The position numbers were made by a program, and so were the translations under genes. 64,000 nt of DNA from Montifringilla adamsi (taxonomy: Eukaryota; Chordata; Aves; Passeriformes; Passeridae), in assembly GCA_017590115.1 (NCBI GenBank), contig JAGGNK010007448.1, positions 9,154,815-9,218,814 on the forward strand. The letters are read 5' to 3'. The notes beneath the pieces are model-generated. The model had not been told where the DNA came from. It made no database searches and worked only from the letters and a program-made list of their open reading frames with translations. Shown here piece by piece: positions 50,401 through 62,400 of the stretch; within the stretch, counting starts at the first letter, position 1; the number at the start of each line of letters is the position of its first letter.

Positions 50401-53127
50401 TTCATCTTAAGTTGAGCATTGAAGCATTCAATTGGAGGAAAAACATGCCCTGCAATTGTCTTGGAGAACACTGACAGGAATAAAGACAACCAAAGCTTTG
50501 CTTCGTTAACATTTGCACTGAAAGAGGAATCCTCAGATGCTGAGCACTTCATGTTTCCTTTTGAAGGAACCGATTTATGTGAAGTGCAAGTTTCTTTTGT
50601 ACCTTACATGTTCATATTTTTGGTTTCTTACAGCATTTCTGCATCACTGATTTTCTTTTAGAGTCAGAGATCAAGCCTGGGCTTGTTCTGAAGTACCCAA
50701 ATGTGCTAATAGGGGGACTGGTGTAAAATTTGGCATCTGGAGTTAAATTACAGGATGCTTCTTAAGCTTCTTGGTTTCTATAGGAACAAGTAATAGTCAT
50801 CCTTCATGATTAAGCAGTGTCCATGGTAACCAAACGAGCAAGTTTTAAATGAAAGATATTTTCCCTTTACATTTTTAGCAGTCAAAGGTTACCAATTATT
50901 ACCTTTATACCCTTAGACAGGAACACATTTTGATGGGGCTGGTGTGTTTGAAGTGAGAACATTTGGTGTTCATTTACATAACTCTGCTTCTAGGATCAGC
51001 TAAAAGTCGGGTGAACACCAAAATAAAATTTCAGAGAGTGGGGTGGGGTGCATTAACCTCCCCAGGAGGGTGGATGTTGGTCACTAAATTGCTGGATTGT
51101 TCTGCAGGGTTGCATTGTTGCTGTTCAAGTGCCCATTTGCTCCTCAGAGTGACTGCAGGGCAGTTCTGGAGGGAGAAATTCCAACACAGATCTGGCATAT
51201 TTTTTAGGATGGAAAATGCAAATGTCAGTGTTGGTGTAGGTAAGAACATTCTCCTGCTCCCTCCTGTTTCAAAAATAGGTTGGGAAGTGAAAACACGACT
51301 GGTTTTTAATGTTTCTTGTCTCTCCTTGGCACTGGTGTTGTTTGCTTGAAAACTGCAGAGTGAGTGTGCAGCTGCCACCTGCGAGTGTTTGCAGAGCAGG
51401 TTTGTGGGAGAGGAGCAGAAATACCCACCCACCCCCAGAGGAAATAAAAGGATCAGTCACAATAAATTAGGATTTACATTCCACAATTTCTAATAGTGAA
51501 ACAATTGCTAAGAGAGTCTGAGCAGGCAGAGCAGAGATGGATGGGGAACAGCAGTGAGCAGGGATGGGTTCTCAGCAGTGCTTTGGGCACGGGGGGCATT
51601 GCCCAGGTGTGCAGAGCTGCAGTGCCTGACACAGCTGTGCACACACTCACATCCACACACAGCAAAGGCACATCTGTGGAAAGAATACCACTCATTTTAT
51701 AGGCATTGTCTTCTGTTAATGCCTGTTGAAGTGCAGGAGACTTGTTTCTGTTTGCTGCATTAATGTTTGGAAAACCAGAAAATCCCTCTCAGCTATCCCT
51801 ATCCCTGTCCCTGATCCTAACCCTCCCTGCCTTGAACTGGGCGAAGAGCAGTGGTTCCAGACTTCGCTGTCGCTGCTGCTTTCAGTTGCTTCCTCGTGAC
51901 AGATACTGTATTTTGGGGGGTACCAAAAATCACTGCCATCCGTTACTTAAAATCCAGTTTTCTTCTGTGTTTGCAGTGAAACTGTCTCCTAAATAGCCAG
52001 TGTTAAATCCCAACCTCCTGCTTTTCTGAGCAGAGTTAAAGTTCCTTGGCTGTTGAGACAAGCTGAGGTGGGTGAGCAGGCTCTGGACATTGAGACTCTC
52101 TGAGGCTGCTCTGAGAGCCACATGCACCGCGTGAAATTCAAATCTTAATGTTTGGTCTGTTATGCAGATGGATGGGAACAGAGATACGTGTGTGACCCCA
52201 TTTATCTCTCTAATGAAGTGCCATCAATAGAACATCTGTTTCTTTGCTGTAGAAGATGAAACCTCTGATGAATCATGCTTATAAATTAAGTATTTATTTA
52301 TTTAATTTGCATTTCACCAGTACAGACCTGTTCCAGCAGCCACTGTGCACGGCTGGAAAAATGGCCTGGGAATTAACTGTGTGAAGTTTCCATTTCTCCT
52401 GAGGGTGCTTCATGTGAAGGGAGCTGTTCTGGCCTGCTCAGCTCAGCTGTCCAGGTCACTCCTGGGGGAAGTCCCCAACCAACCCTCAGAGGCAGGGGAC
52501 AGAGCCAGCCCTGTCCCGGTGTGCCCAGGTGACACCTCCAGAGACAGGGACAGGAATTGCAGAGTATGGAAGTTTCTCCTTGCCCTCAGATTGCCTCTGT
52601 GGATAAAGTGCTGCAAGAAAGTTCGTGGTGACAGAGCAGATTCTTTGCAGGAAGGTTCAGCATGATGGATGAGCCTAATTTAAATCTCCCCAGAGCTGAC
52701 TCCTTGTTCTCCACACTCCGTGTTGCTTGTCTTTATCATCACATGGGAGGATGCTGGTGTTCCACTTCACTTTATCATCCTTTCCACTTTAACCAGGGTA
52801 TTGGCAGTCACCACAATCTGGCCCCCAACCAGGATAGAATTTCAGCTTTTTCTGATGTATTTTTTAAGTCTGAGCTTGATTTCAATTTCACCCTGGAGAA
52901 AAGGCTCCTAATGATATGCCGTTAGCAGAGGAGGAATTTGTTCTGTGGATATCATAGCAGAGGAAGATAAATATCATACATATTTTATTTTAGAGACTAA
53001 TAATGAAAGAATAAAAATACCAGATATATATACACATATCTAGTTAAAAAATACCAGACAGTAAAATGGAGTTTGTACTACAGGCTGCTCAATCAGCATG
53101 ATTTACTGTTTATCTTTAGAAAGTTAT
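44462..53127 (+). other. DAB2IP intron between the proximal first exon and shared exon, left part
   Basis: No coding exon is recognised. The stretch at 46100-47500 is GC-richer and carries several overlapping open frames (up to 158 codons at 46722-47198), but they occur on both strands, lack recognisable domains and are not flanked by convincing splice sites. A T11 run sits at about 48619-48629. Confidence 0.55.
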
Positions 53128-53165
53128 TATAATATTATAATATATTATTATATTATAATATTATA
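53128..53165. repeat. Perfect 17-bp AT-only inverted repeat
   Basis: The left arm TATAATATTATAATATA (53128-53144) and right arm TATATTATAATATTATA (53149-53165) are exact reverse complements around a TTAT loop. The whole unit is A/T only and could extrude as a cruciform. It sits in an AT-rich island of about 65 bases inside average-GC intron. Confidence 0.9.
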
Positions 53166-55624
53166 TTCTAATATTTAGAATATTCTGTCCCTGGCACCAG
53201 GTCTGGGGACCTGCAGCTGTGCCTCGTGCAGACTGATCTGATCTGGTCTCCAGGCTTGTAGCACTCAGAAGCTGCTGTATTTTCAGCTCTCTCACAGTGA
53301 GAATTACCTCAGCTTTCCTTTCCCATTAGTGCCGTTCTCTTCTTTCCCTTTTGCCCTCGCAGAAGGATTTTCCCTTGACAAATAGGTTTAATCTGTCTCC
53401 TCAGGTAAAGGATGTGTTCCACCTGGATTTCTGGGGGGCAGGACTTGCCCTGGGTGCCTGTCAGAGTGCCCGGCTGTGCTGGGGTGGCTCCAGAGCAGGG
53501 AAAATGCTGGGAAAGCTCAGGGAAAGCGCAGGAAAAGCTCTCTTAACTGCACTGACCATCAGGTGACCCAGCAGCCGAAGCACAGCTGGAGAATTCCCAG
53601 CTGCAGCTGGGCTGGGGCTGGAGCGCTTGGGCAGCCAAGGGCCACCAGCTCCATCTAGTGAGGCACCTGTCACACACATCCCGCTGCTGCAGGGGCTCAT
53701 CCCGGCCGTGGGGCATGGAAATCCCACCCGAGCTCTCCAGCAGAGAAGGGGATGAGGCAGCAGGCAGCCAGAGCCCGCAGAAAGTCAAGAGGAGTCTTTT
53801 TTTCATCAAAAAGCACCGTGGCAGCTGCTGGGAGAAGAGTTCTCTTACTGGGTAATAGAGAAAAATAGAGGGATAGATACATGTAAAGTACTCAGAAAAA
53901 TAGCAGGGCTTTTTTCAGTACTAGATACAAGAGCCATTAATAGCACTGGCTCAGGAGCAGGATGAGGAATATTAAATCCATGATATCCAGGAACCTGACA
54001 CAGAGATGAGGGGAGATCCATTAAAGTGCACAGCGTGCCGTGGCAAAGGTCAGTGTCACTCCAAATCATTATTTAACAAAGAAAAAGCTCTTCTTTCAAG
54101 AGTTCTTAGTCCCACTTTGAGAGAAGATGGTAACAGATTTTAGCTGAGGGGAGCAGTTTTCACTGATGTGAAACCATCAGTGTGTTCTGATGTTTTCTGG
54201 GATTTGTTTTCTGTATTCCAGCCACTTCTACCAAGGCTCTTCAGTTCACACAACTGTCCCAGCCACCATTCTTGGAGCTGCAGAGAATTGTGTGGCTCTA
54301 AGTGGTGCTTCAGGTGCATTTTGCTGCTTTTAGGCAGGGGCACAGTCATCAGAGACACACTGAATGTGGTGCTTTTGTACCACTGAAGTCACCTGTGGGG
54401 GAAACAAAGGCACTGGTAAGAAGCTGGATCAGTTTGGTGTCATTGCCGTGGGGAGAATTAACTGAGGCATAGACTCAGTTGTTTAATTCAAAGTATTTGG
54501 TGCCAGAGTGTAGCCCAGAAGGCAAGTAATGATCCCAATTTATTTTTTTGTTCTGTATGTAAACAGTTAGATAAGGGAGAGGGGTTTTTACAAGCTGTAG
54601 TTCTCTAAACAGTGTCCTTAATTGTCTGGAAAGGTCATGAGAGCATGAGAAAATGTGAAACTATTTCTGCTTGGAGCATGAAATGACTGGGGAGTAAATC
54701 AGTGATTCTGATGTGGAAGAGTTGTGGGTACAGCCAGGGGGATTGCTGGGCTTTATGGAAGTTTATGAATGTTTAAGCTGGAGATTCTAAGATGTAAAAA
54801 GAAATAATTTTATTCTAAGATAAGAAGCGGGGTGCTACAGCTTCCCTTAGCCTGGAGAACGCCCTCTCTGTGTTCATTAGCTTTGCTTTCAGAGGAGTCT
54901 GCTTGTTCAGAGGGCACCAGCACCTGCCCTCAACTTCTGCCTCATGACCATTTTCATTTAAATGTCTATTTTGTTGCCTAATAAAGGTTTGGCTTTTAAT
55001 TAATTTTGTATGGTTCTGACATTGCTGTAAGGGATCAGCTGGAATTCACTGTGGGTCAGCAGGGCTCTGGGTGATACATTCCAATAAATACTTCTGCAGG
55101 TAACTGAAGCACAAAGGTGGCCCTGCAGCTGCATTCTGATGGGAGCAGGAAGGGCTTTCATAACCTCTCACAGCCTCTTTGGCACTGGAAATCAGACATT
55201 TTGGCACCTCTGCTTCCCACTCAAAGTTCTTCATGCCTTGTGAAGAGGAAAGTTGGCTCAGCTCAGTGTTTATTATTTTCTGTCGCTGTCTATTCCGCTT
55301 TTTAAAAGTGCCTCTATTCCCTTCTAAATCCCCATTTGGATTCAGACTAAAGATCTATCTTTTCTCCTGGGCTCCTGTGGCCACCCAAAGCTGTCTGAAA
55401 TGTAGATTTTTCTGCAGCCTCTCCTGAGTATGTGGAATCACGCTGACATTACAGATACCTGTTCTCCAGGGATTGTTCTTAATTCATAAATGCTACCATG
55501 AGCCACGTCAAATCACTGTCACCGTGCCTCCTCCTCTCCTCTCTCGGCCTTGTAACAAGGACTTATTAGATAATGCAGAAATTAGAGGAATAACACCTAA
55601 ATTCATTAAGCAATAAAATTAATT
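53166..55624 (+). other. DAB2IP intron, between AT palindrome and CpG patch
   Basis: No exon, RNA or mobile element is supportable here. Open frames are short (under 90 codons) and overlap on opposite strands. Confidence 0.55.
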
Positions 55625-56062
55625 CGCGGCCTGTAATTGTACGAGCAGGAGACCGGTAATTCCTGTTCGCTCTGGTTTCACAGAAACTCCGCCCTGGCAG
55701 GCGCTGGGGCAGCGGCGGTGCCGGGCAGTGCCCGGTGGAGCAGGAGCGGGCGGAGCAGCCTGACATCCCCAGGGCTGCCTGCCGCACCTTTCCCACCGCC
55801 TCTTGGCTCTGGAGAGCTCGTAGTTTCCTTCTGGTGAAGTTCTGTTGTGCTCTAAAGTCTCCTTTCCATCGGCACATCCCGCGGCGGGAGCAGGAACCTG
55901 CGCTCCTCCTGCCCTGTCCCGGTGCTGCTGCCTGCTCTGGCATTCCGGGCATTCTTCCCTTTCTCGCTGCCTCTGATGAAGTCATCACCTCTCCTTCCCT
56001 CCTTCCCGGCTCCTTCCGAGTGCCATGGCATGTGCGCTGCTCACCAGCACGGCTTCCTTCTG
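55625..56062 (+). promoter_or_regulatory. CpG-rich patch with donor-like end: candidate internal promoter or untranslated first exon
   Basis: A dense CpG cluster (55625-55770, for example GGCAGCGGCGGTGCCGGGCA at about 55708-55728, and again at 55870-55950) stands out from the intron and lies about 3.3 kb before the shared exon. It ends with TTCTG|GTGAGT at 56063, a good donor. An ATG in strong context (GCCATGG, 56023) precedes it, but splicing to 59378 would give TG+A, an immediate stop after 12 codons, so this cannot supply an N-terminus. As an untranslated first exon it could feed translation from a Met in the shared exon. No transcript evidence is available. Confidence 0.35.
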
Positions 56063-59000
56063 GTGAGTTCAGGGAGACGATCTCTCCTCGCTGACTTCTC
56101 TCCCAGCACTCAGGTTGGACCTCCCTTTCTTGTCTGGAGCTGGAGCAGGTTCTTATCAGGAAATCAACTTGCTGGGAAGTGTCTGCTTGTTTTTATTCCA
56201 TCCAGCAGCCTTGCTTTGCTTTTGTTCACGCTGTCTCTTCCACTGGCTGATCCCTGGAATTGTGTGAGGCGGGGGGAGTGTGAAGAGAGATGAACAACAG
56301 GAGTTCATGTATTTTATTCTCCATAATGAGAGTGTAATCCTGATGATCTCTTGGACTAGTTTGGATTCACAGGAGCAGGGGATGCAAATGGAAGAACACC
56401 TCACTTGCTAAGTGAAAAGTAAACAGTAGTAACACTTGTTTGTGTGTTTGTTACACATAACAACCTGCTTGGAGCAGTGTCTGAGAAGTGGAGTCAAAGG
56501 AGGCAGTGATGTTGGGTGGGTTAAACAAGAGTTTGGGTGCCAGGAGCTGCTCTCAGCCTGTTCTGCTGCTGCCCTGGAGCCCTGGGGAGATTGCTGTGCT
56601 GCTCCATAACGATTCTACAGCATGAAAAACAGGCATGGAAGAGTGGAGTGAGGATTAATTATTCTGTCAGTTCCAGTGCCTCGAATAAGTTAACAAACCA
56701 AATGTGTTTATTACTGTACAGAAAGAGTTTCAGAAATACTCATAAGCCCGAGGTCCTAAATTAATGTGCAGTGTTTGCAGTGCTGTGTGTCCTCTTGGCA
56801 GTGGGATATGTTCAACTTAAAAACCTCCTGGTGCCTTCCACCGCCAACAACGTGTTGGCCCAGCTGTGTGGGGATAACCTGGGAGAGCTTTCAGGGGCTT
56901 GATAATTTCAAGGAAGTTTCTCTTTGAAGATCTTATTCTGCACATGGGGAGACCCAAAACACTGCAGCCTTCTGTAAATATTTGGAAAAGCAGGAGGCCC
57001 TGTTGTTTATTTCTCTCTCTCCTGTGTTGTATAACGTGCATGAGCTCTGGGCCCTCTGTGCCATTGAGAGGTGACACGGAACTGCCACCATGTCTCTCCA
57101 GACAGAGATGGAAATTCAGGAGAGGCTGGGAGGAAAAGGCCAAAATCAAACACTGTATCTGATCCCTTGAAGCTTGCTTATTTTATGCACAAGTGGGCAA
57201 ATTTGACAGAAATCCCAGCAAATGATGCTGGAATGAGTTTCAGGAGGTGTGTGCTATCTGTCTGCCCCAGGAGAGGGGAGGAAAGGCAGCCCAGTGTCCC
57301 TGGACCTCGCTGGGCAGGGAGAGCTCTCCCTCTCTGCGCCAGCAGTCCCAGTGTAACTGTCCATGGCAAGATGGGTCTATTTCCAGTGCCTAACCCAAAT
57401 GTCTTCTGCTGCAAATGAAGACATTTATTTCTCAGCCTCTAGTGACTCTGTAGTTTTTATTATTGGTTCACAGTGCCCTTTTCCATGGCCCTGGGCTTGC
57501 CATGGCAGTGTGGCTGATGCCAGGCCCTGGGCAGAGTGACCCGGCCTGAGATGGTGCCTCCAGTCCTGAAGAAGTAAAAAGGGCACTTAAACCTTTATAT
57601 ATTCATACTGCTCACCAAGTAAATGCTGTACATTCCTGGAGTTACTAATTTACCTGTAAGCTATTTTTATTAACCTTTAAAACAAACAGCTCCCCCCACA
57701 TCCCCTCCAACACCCACACCCACCCCTCCTCCTGGTTATTTCTGGTTTCTTACAGAGGGTTTTGTAACATGTCTCTCCTGCAGTGAAACCCACAGTGCTT
57801 AAACAAAGCTAAAATGGAGATTTGACTCCAAATATTTCATGAACTGTAAGTTTAATAATTATAGGAGGGTTTAGGTGCTAAGCCAGCTCTGTGTTTGGTC
57901 TCGGGTCACAGTGGTGTGCTTGCTGGTTCTTCTTGGGGTATATTTTAATGATGAAGTAAGAAGCTAAGGTGGGGGGCTGTTACCCCTATAGAGGTGCTTT
58001 CCCTCAGTGCTGAGCAGTGCGTGGGGCTGGGGAGAACGTGGGAAAAGTAATTTCTTGTAGCTGTCTTTCACATAATGCCACCGTTCCTGTTTTCCAGCCA
58101 GGTGTGTGAGAAATGCTTTAAACAAGGTTCATTTTTCCGGTCATTAAGAAAATGCAAAGCAGCTTCTTCAGTTGTCATCTCGAGCTCACTTTCAAAATGC
58201 TGAAATCGAGTAGTTTCTTTATGACAGTCCAAAACCAAAAGAAGGTTTAAAGGAATGGGGTGGGAGCCTGAATCTTCTGAGAGGAGATGACACCAAAGGA
58301 TTTTGCTGCTTGAGATTCAAAGTGCAGTTTTCTGCAGAGAAATTGCCCCAGACATTTGAAGGCTCGACTGGAAGTTGGGGAGGCAGTGAACTGCTGCTTT
58401 GGGCTGGCTGAGTTTCACACAGGTTACATGACAACCAAGGAAGATGTCACTGAGCCAGCACCTCACCCTGTCCATGGCTGGAATCTCAATCTGTTCTTTC
58501 GGAATGGTTTGAGACACATATCGGGAATTGTTGGGTGGAATTGCTGGTGTTAGTTGTTTCTTACAGTCAGGCTTTGGCACGGCAGAACCTCGCTGAGGAG
58601 ACAATGTCCATGGAAACGCTTGGCTAAGGAGGACTCTGGAATGGTTTTGGGAAGGGAAGCTTGTTACAAGGTCCAAGCATCACTGAATGGCAGCTTGGAA
58701 CTAAATCTGTTTCTCTGAGTTCCATGGTGCTTTTAAAGAGGGTTTGTGAACTGAGGAAACATCACCTTACGATGCTGTAGCTGACCTGTCCTAACATCTT
58801 TCTAAATCTCCTCAGTGTTGAGCATAGTTGTTAATTTTGCCTTTTCAGCCCCCTCCCTTCCATGCCAATGGGGAAGGAGGTAAGTATTCCTACCCTCATT
58901 TTATACTTTATCAAAATCAAGATTTAATGATTTTTTCCTGGTTCCAGAGCAAATTGCTAGAGGAATTAGAGAGGTAACTTAAGCATCCTGTGCCTCTAAC

Positions 59001-59344
59001 CCCATTAGCCGTTTCCCCAAGGAGGATCAAATCCATGAGTGCACGGATCTGTACTTTGCATATAATTCTCACTCATCTCAATGCAGTTTCTGTTTACTCA
59101 TCTGCCGACTGGAAATAATGATAATGCCAACCTGCCAGGCATTATCTGAAGCTTACAGTTCTATAAAGATGCTAATTGTTGAAGGCGAAAGTCTTGCTGA
59201 TGGAACGTTCTTCCAGGCAGCTCCGGGAAATGCGAGTGGAATCCGTGGGGTGGTCACGCTGCCTCATTGAAGAGAACATCTCAGAGGGAGACAGCACATT
59301 CTGCATGGCCTGCTGGCCCTGCTGGGCTGTCCCTGTGCTGCTGG
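56063..59344 (+). other. DAB2IP intron, final part before the shared exon
   Basis: No further coding exon is recognised and no mobile element is identified. A C-rich low-complexity tract at about 57690-57730 is built from CACCC-like words. Confidence 0.55.
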
Positions 59345-59377
59345 GTTTGTAACTGTCCCTTGTGTTCTGTCCCCCAG
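59345..59377 (+). promoter_or_regulatory. 3' splice site of the shared DAB2IP exon
   Basis: A pyrimidine-rich run (CTGTCCCTTGTGTTCTGTCC followed by CCCAG) ends at AG 59376-59377. Using this AG gives the reading frame that matches human DAB2IP; the AG two bases downstream would break it. Confidence 0.9.
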
Positions 59378-59481
59378 AGTCCCCCCCGGAGCGCTGCGGG
59401 CAGAGGCGCAGCATGCCCAGCGGCATCTCGGAGAAGAACCCCGCCATGGAGCCCGCGGCCACCACGCCCTTCCGGGTCACG
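59378..59481 (+). CDS. DAB2IP: DAB2IP first shared coding exon
   Basis: The exon is 104 bases: two bases completing a Glu codon, then 34 codons beginning SPPERCGQRRSMPSG, with ISEKNPAMEPAATTPFRVT at the end. It is followed by the donor ACG|GTCAGT at 59482 in phase 0. Human DAB2IP, recalled from memory, has ESPQERPGSRRSLPG and ends AATPFRVT before GFLSRRLKG, so the alignment is ungapped. The segment leads into the PH domain. It keeps an Arg-Arg-Ser motif (QRRSMP here), which is also present in the paralogue RASAL2 (RRRSIS as I recall) and is a plausible basophilic kinase site. Met codons at SMPSG and PAMEP could serve as internal starts if an untranslated first exon is used. The next exon is not in the window. 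Confidence 0.96.
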
Positions 59482-62400
59482 GTCAGTGTCTCCCCTCTCA
59501 GCAGTGCTGTGGGATCCTAAGGAGTGGCCTGGGGGGCTGCCAGAGGGGAAAGGAACCTGCTCACCCTGGGAGAAGGAGTGCTGCGTGCGAAACTGGCTGC
59601 TCACTTGTTTGTAGGGAAATGGGGTGCTGTTAGACACTGTCAGCAGCAAGCAGCTGGCAGATGTGTCCTGGTGGAGCAGTAGGGTTTGAGTGGAGTCTGG
59701 AGCTTCACTTGGGAGACTTTCCTGGAGAGGTTTCCTTGGTGAGTCCTGGTGCAGTGTATTCCTGGGTGCATTTACCTGTCTGCAGCTGTACAGTGTGTGC
59801 TCACACTCCTACAGAGAGCAAATCTCCTCTGGTGGAACCTGTCATTAACTCACAGGACACCTGCCAAGCTGGGATTGCCCAGAGCCTGGGATCCTGCCCC
59901 AGCAGGAGCCTGGAGGAGCCATCCACTTTTTCCATGGCTTCAATCCCTGTGCTTTGAGGTGTCGCTGGTTGTTCTGTACCATGACTAACAGTGGTCTTGG
60001 TGCTCCATGGGAAGGGCACTGCTGTGTTCACTGACAGGCAGGAGGAGGGACCCCAGGAATGGGATCTGTCAGTGCTGAGCCCTGGCTGGCACTGCCCGGT
60101 GTCAGCACAGTGTGAGGAGCGTGAGCACAGAGTCTCCTCCCCACTCCTGCTCACATCAGGTGTCTGGGCTGGCTCTCAGCACACAGAGCTATTTTTATTC
60201 AGAGAAGACACAAATGGTCTTGCAGCAGGTTTGCTCCATACAGGTTTTCTCTGCAGGCCCCACCTTCTTTATAGACTCAGCTGCTGCTTACTAAAGTCAG
60301 GGAGGCAGAACCAGAATTTCAAAGCAAAGACAATGGTGCAATCTGAAAAAAAATAATATGAGCACACCCAGTTCACCTGAGAACATTTGCATTGGTGAAT
60401 GAGTCACGATTAGCAGTTTGGACAAGTAGTTTATTTTAGTTCTAGAAATTGCTCTTCCAGCCATTAGAACTTATTGATCTCAGTGAATGAATATCCTTGA
60501 ACCCTAAACACTACTGCTGGTTAGTGAAAACAGCAAAACATGATGGGAAGATCTGGGTTCTTCACAGGACAGAGGATTTGGGAATATTTTTCTTAATGTC
60601 CCTGTAGTCAAAGAAAAGAAAAAGCTGTTTATTCCTTTCCAATGGCATATATCCTGCTTTTTGGGTTTTTAGAGAAGCTATTCCAACTTTGAGCAGCTGG
60701 TGGTGGAACAGCTGATGTGGGATGCAGTTCCTTGCTTTAAGCAGCTCTGTTACTCAGTGTGGATTAAATAAGGGCAGCCATCACATGGGTAATACATGAC
60801 ATTTGTCTTCTCTGAGTTCAAACCCAGCCTCATCTCATTTCTCCCCTGCGCCCCCTCCGAGTGTCACTGCATTAATATGAATGGCTTCATTAGGTACAGT
60901 TGGTGCTGCTGCCCAGCCTTCAGCAGATGTCTGACTTTAGCAATATATTCTCCCTCACCTTCCTTCATTAACCAGAGGAACATTAGCAGTCAGTCCACTC
61001 CAGCCACTGGGAATAGTAATTAGTGCCTTAGTTTAGTGGTAATGGCATTATTACTTTTGAGCCTGCTGTTGTAGGTTTGGAAATTGTAAGCTTTTCATAT
61101 TTTACCGCTGATTGTTCTTCCCTGACATCTCCATCCTTCTGCTGTTGAGTCTCCAAGGGCCTGGGAAGCTCAGGAGCCATTGGATTCAGCTATTTTGGCA
61201 GTGTTGCATTCCCAGATGCTTTCTTTCTTTTCAAAACTAGAGCAAACTAGGGTGGAAATTTGAGAACTTCCCTTCCCATACAGAAGTCTGCCAGGCAGGT
61301 TACAGATAATTGGGCGTTGTGGTTTTTGAAAACAAGAGCTCCTGGTAGTTTTTGAATTATAGAATATAAACCTTGAAAATCAAGTCCTGTTCTTACCCCT
61401 TCTCCTGAAAGAAATTTTTTGTGAAGCTTCTTAAACTTGGAAAAATCTCCTCTAGTCCTGGTTATCTCATGCTGTACAAGAATTATTTTCCATGTAAATC
61501 CCTCCCTTCACTTCTGTGCTCTCAGAGCTCTGTATGAGCTGATGCAGAATGAGAAACTCGAGGCTCCAACCCCAGTGAGGCTGGACCTGAGCTGAGGTCC
61601 CTTGTCCTGAGCCTGCTCTCAGAGCCAGGTGTTCAGATTTCAGTCTCCACTTGCAGTGGGCAGCAGCTGGTGATGCTGCAGGGCTGGGGACACCAACGTG
61701 TCCCTTCTCCATGGCCGTGGTTAAGCCTTGCTTTTAGGAGAATGCAGGGAAGCATTTTGCCTCCCTGCACTGAATCCCAATAACTTGAGGTGTGAGATGG
61801 GTTAAACCTGAAGTTTGTGGGGTATTTTGTCAAACTCAGGGGCCAGAAGCTGGGCAAGTCTGCTGAGTGCCAGTGAAACCCCTCGCTGTGCCCACCTTGC
61901 AGGGAAGTGCTGCAGGGGAGGATTTGCTGAGGCTCCCTGGGCAGGACTCACTCCCATCCCATCAAGCACTGCCATCTATTGACTCCTTCTGTTAGAGCCC
62001 GATTTACTTCATTTTCTGGGAAAATATCCCAGGCCAAGCAAAGTCCAAATTGCCAAAAAACTTGAGGAAGCATCTGTATTCTGTCTTTTACTGGACAGAA
62101 TTTAGGATTTCTTCCTCCAGCCCTTTAATCCTCAATTCTAGCATTAATAATTTGCTTTCCAGGAGCACCAAAAACACTTCAGTGCTTCTTCTGGTTGAAG
62201 CCACATTGGCCTCAAAAATCCCCCAAAACCACACCAAAACACAGTTTTTCTTCTCCTTGTAACATGATCTTGTTTTCCTGCAGTTTTCCTGCCTGGCTGG
62301 GCTTGGTACACAGCTGAATTTGCAGTGATCCATCATAAGCTACTCTTACAGCATTCCTCCATCTATCCTGGTTTTAATCCTTGATAAATGAAGTATTAAA

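Noticed and set aside
59267..59614. 115-codon open frame across the shared exon
   Set aside because: It runs through both splice sites in the wrong frame; the spliced frame from 59378 matches DAB2IP.
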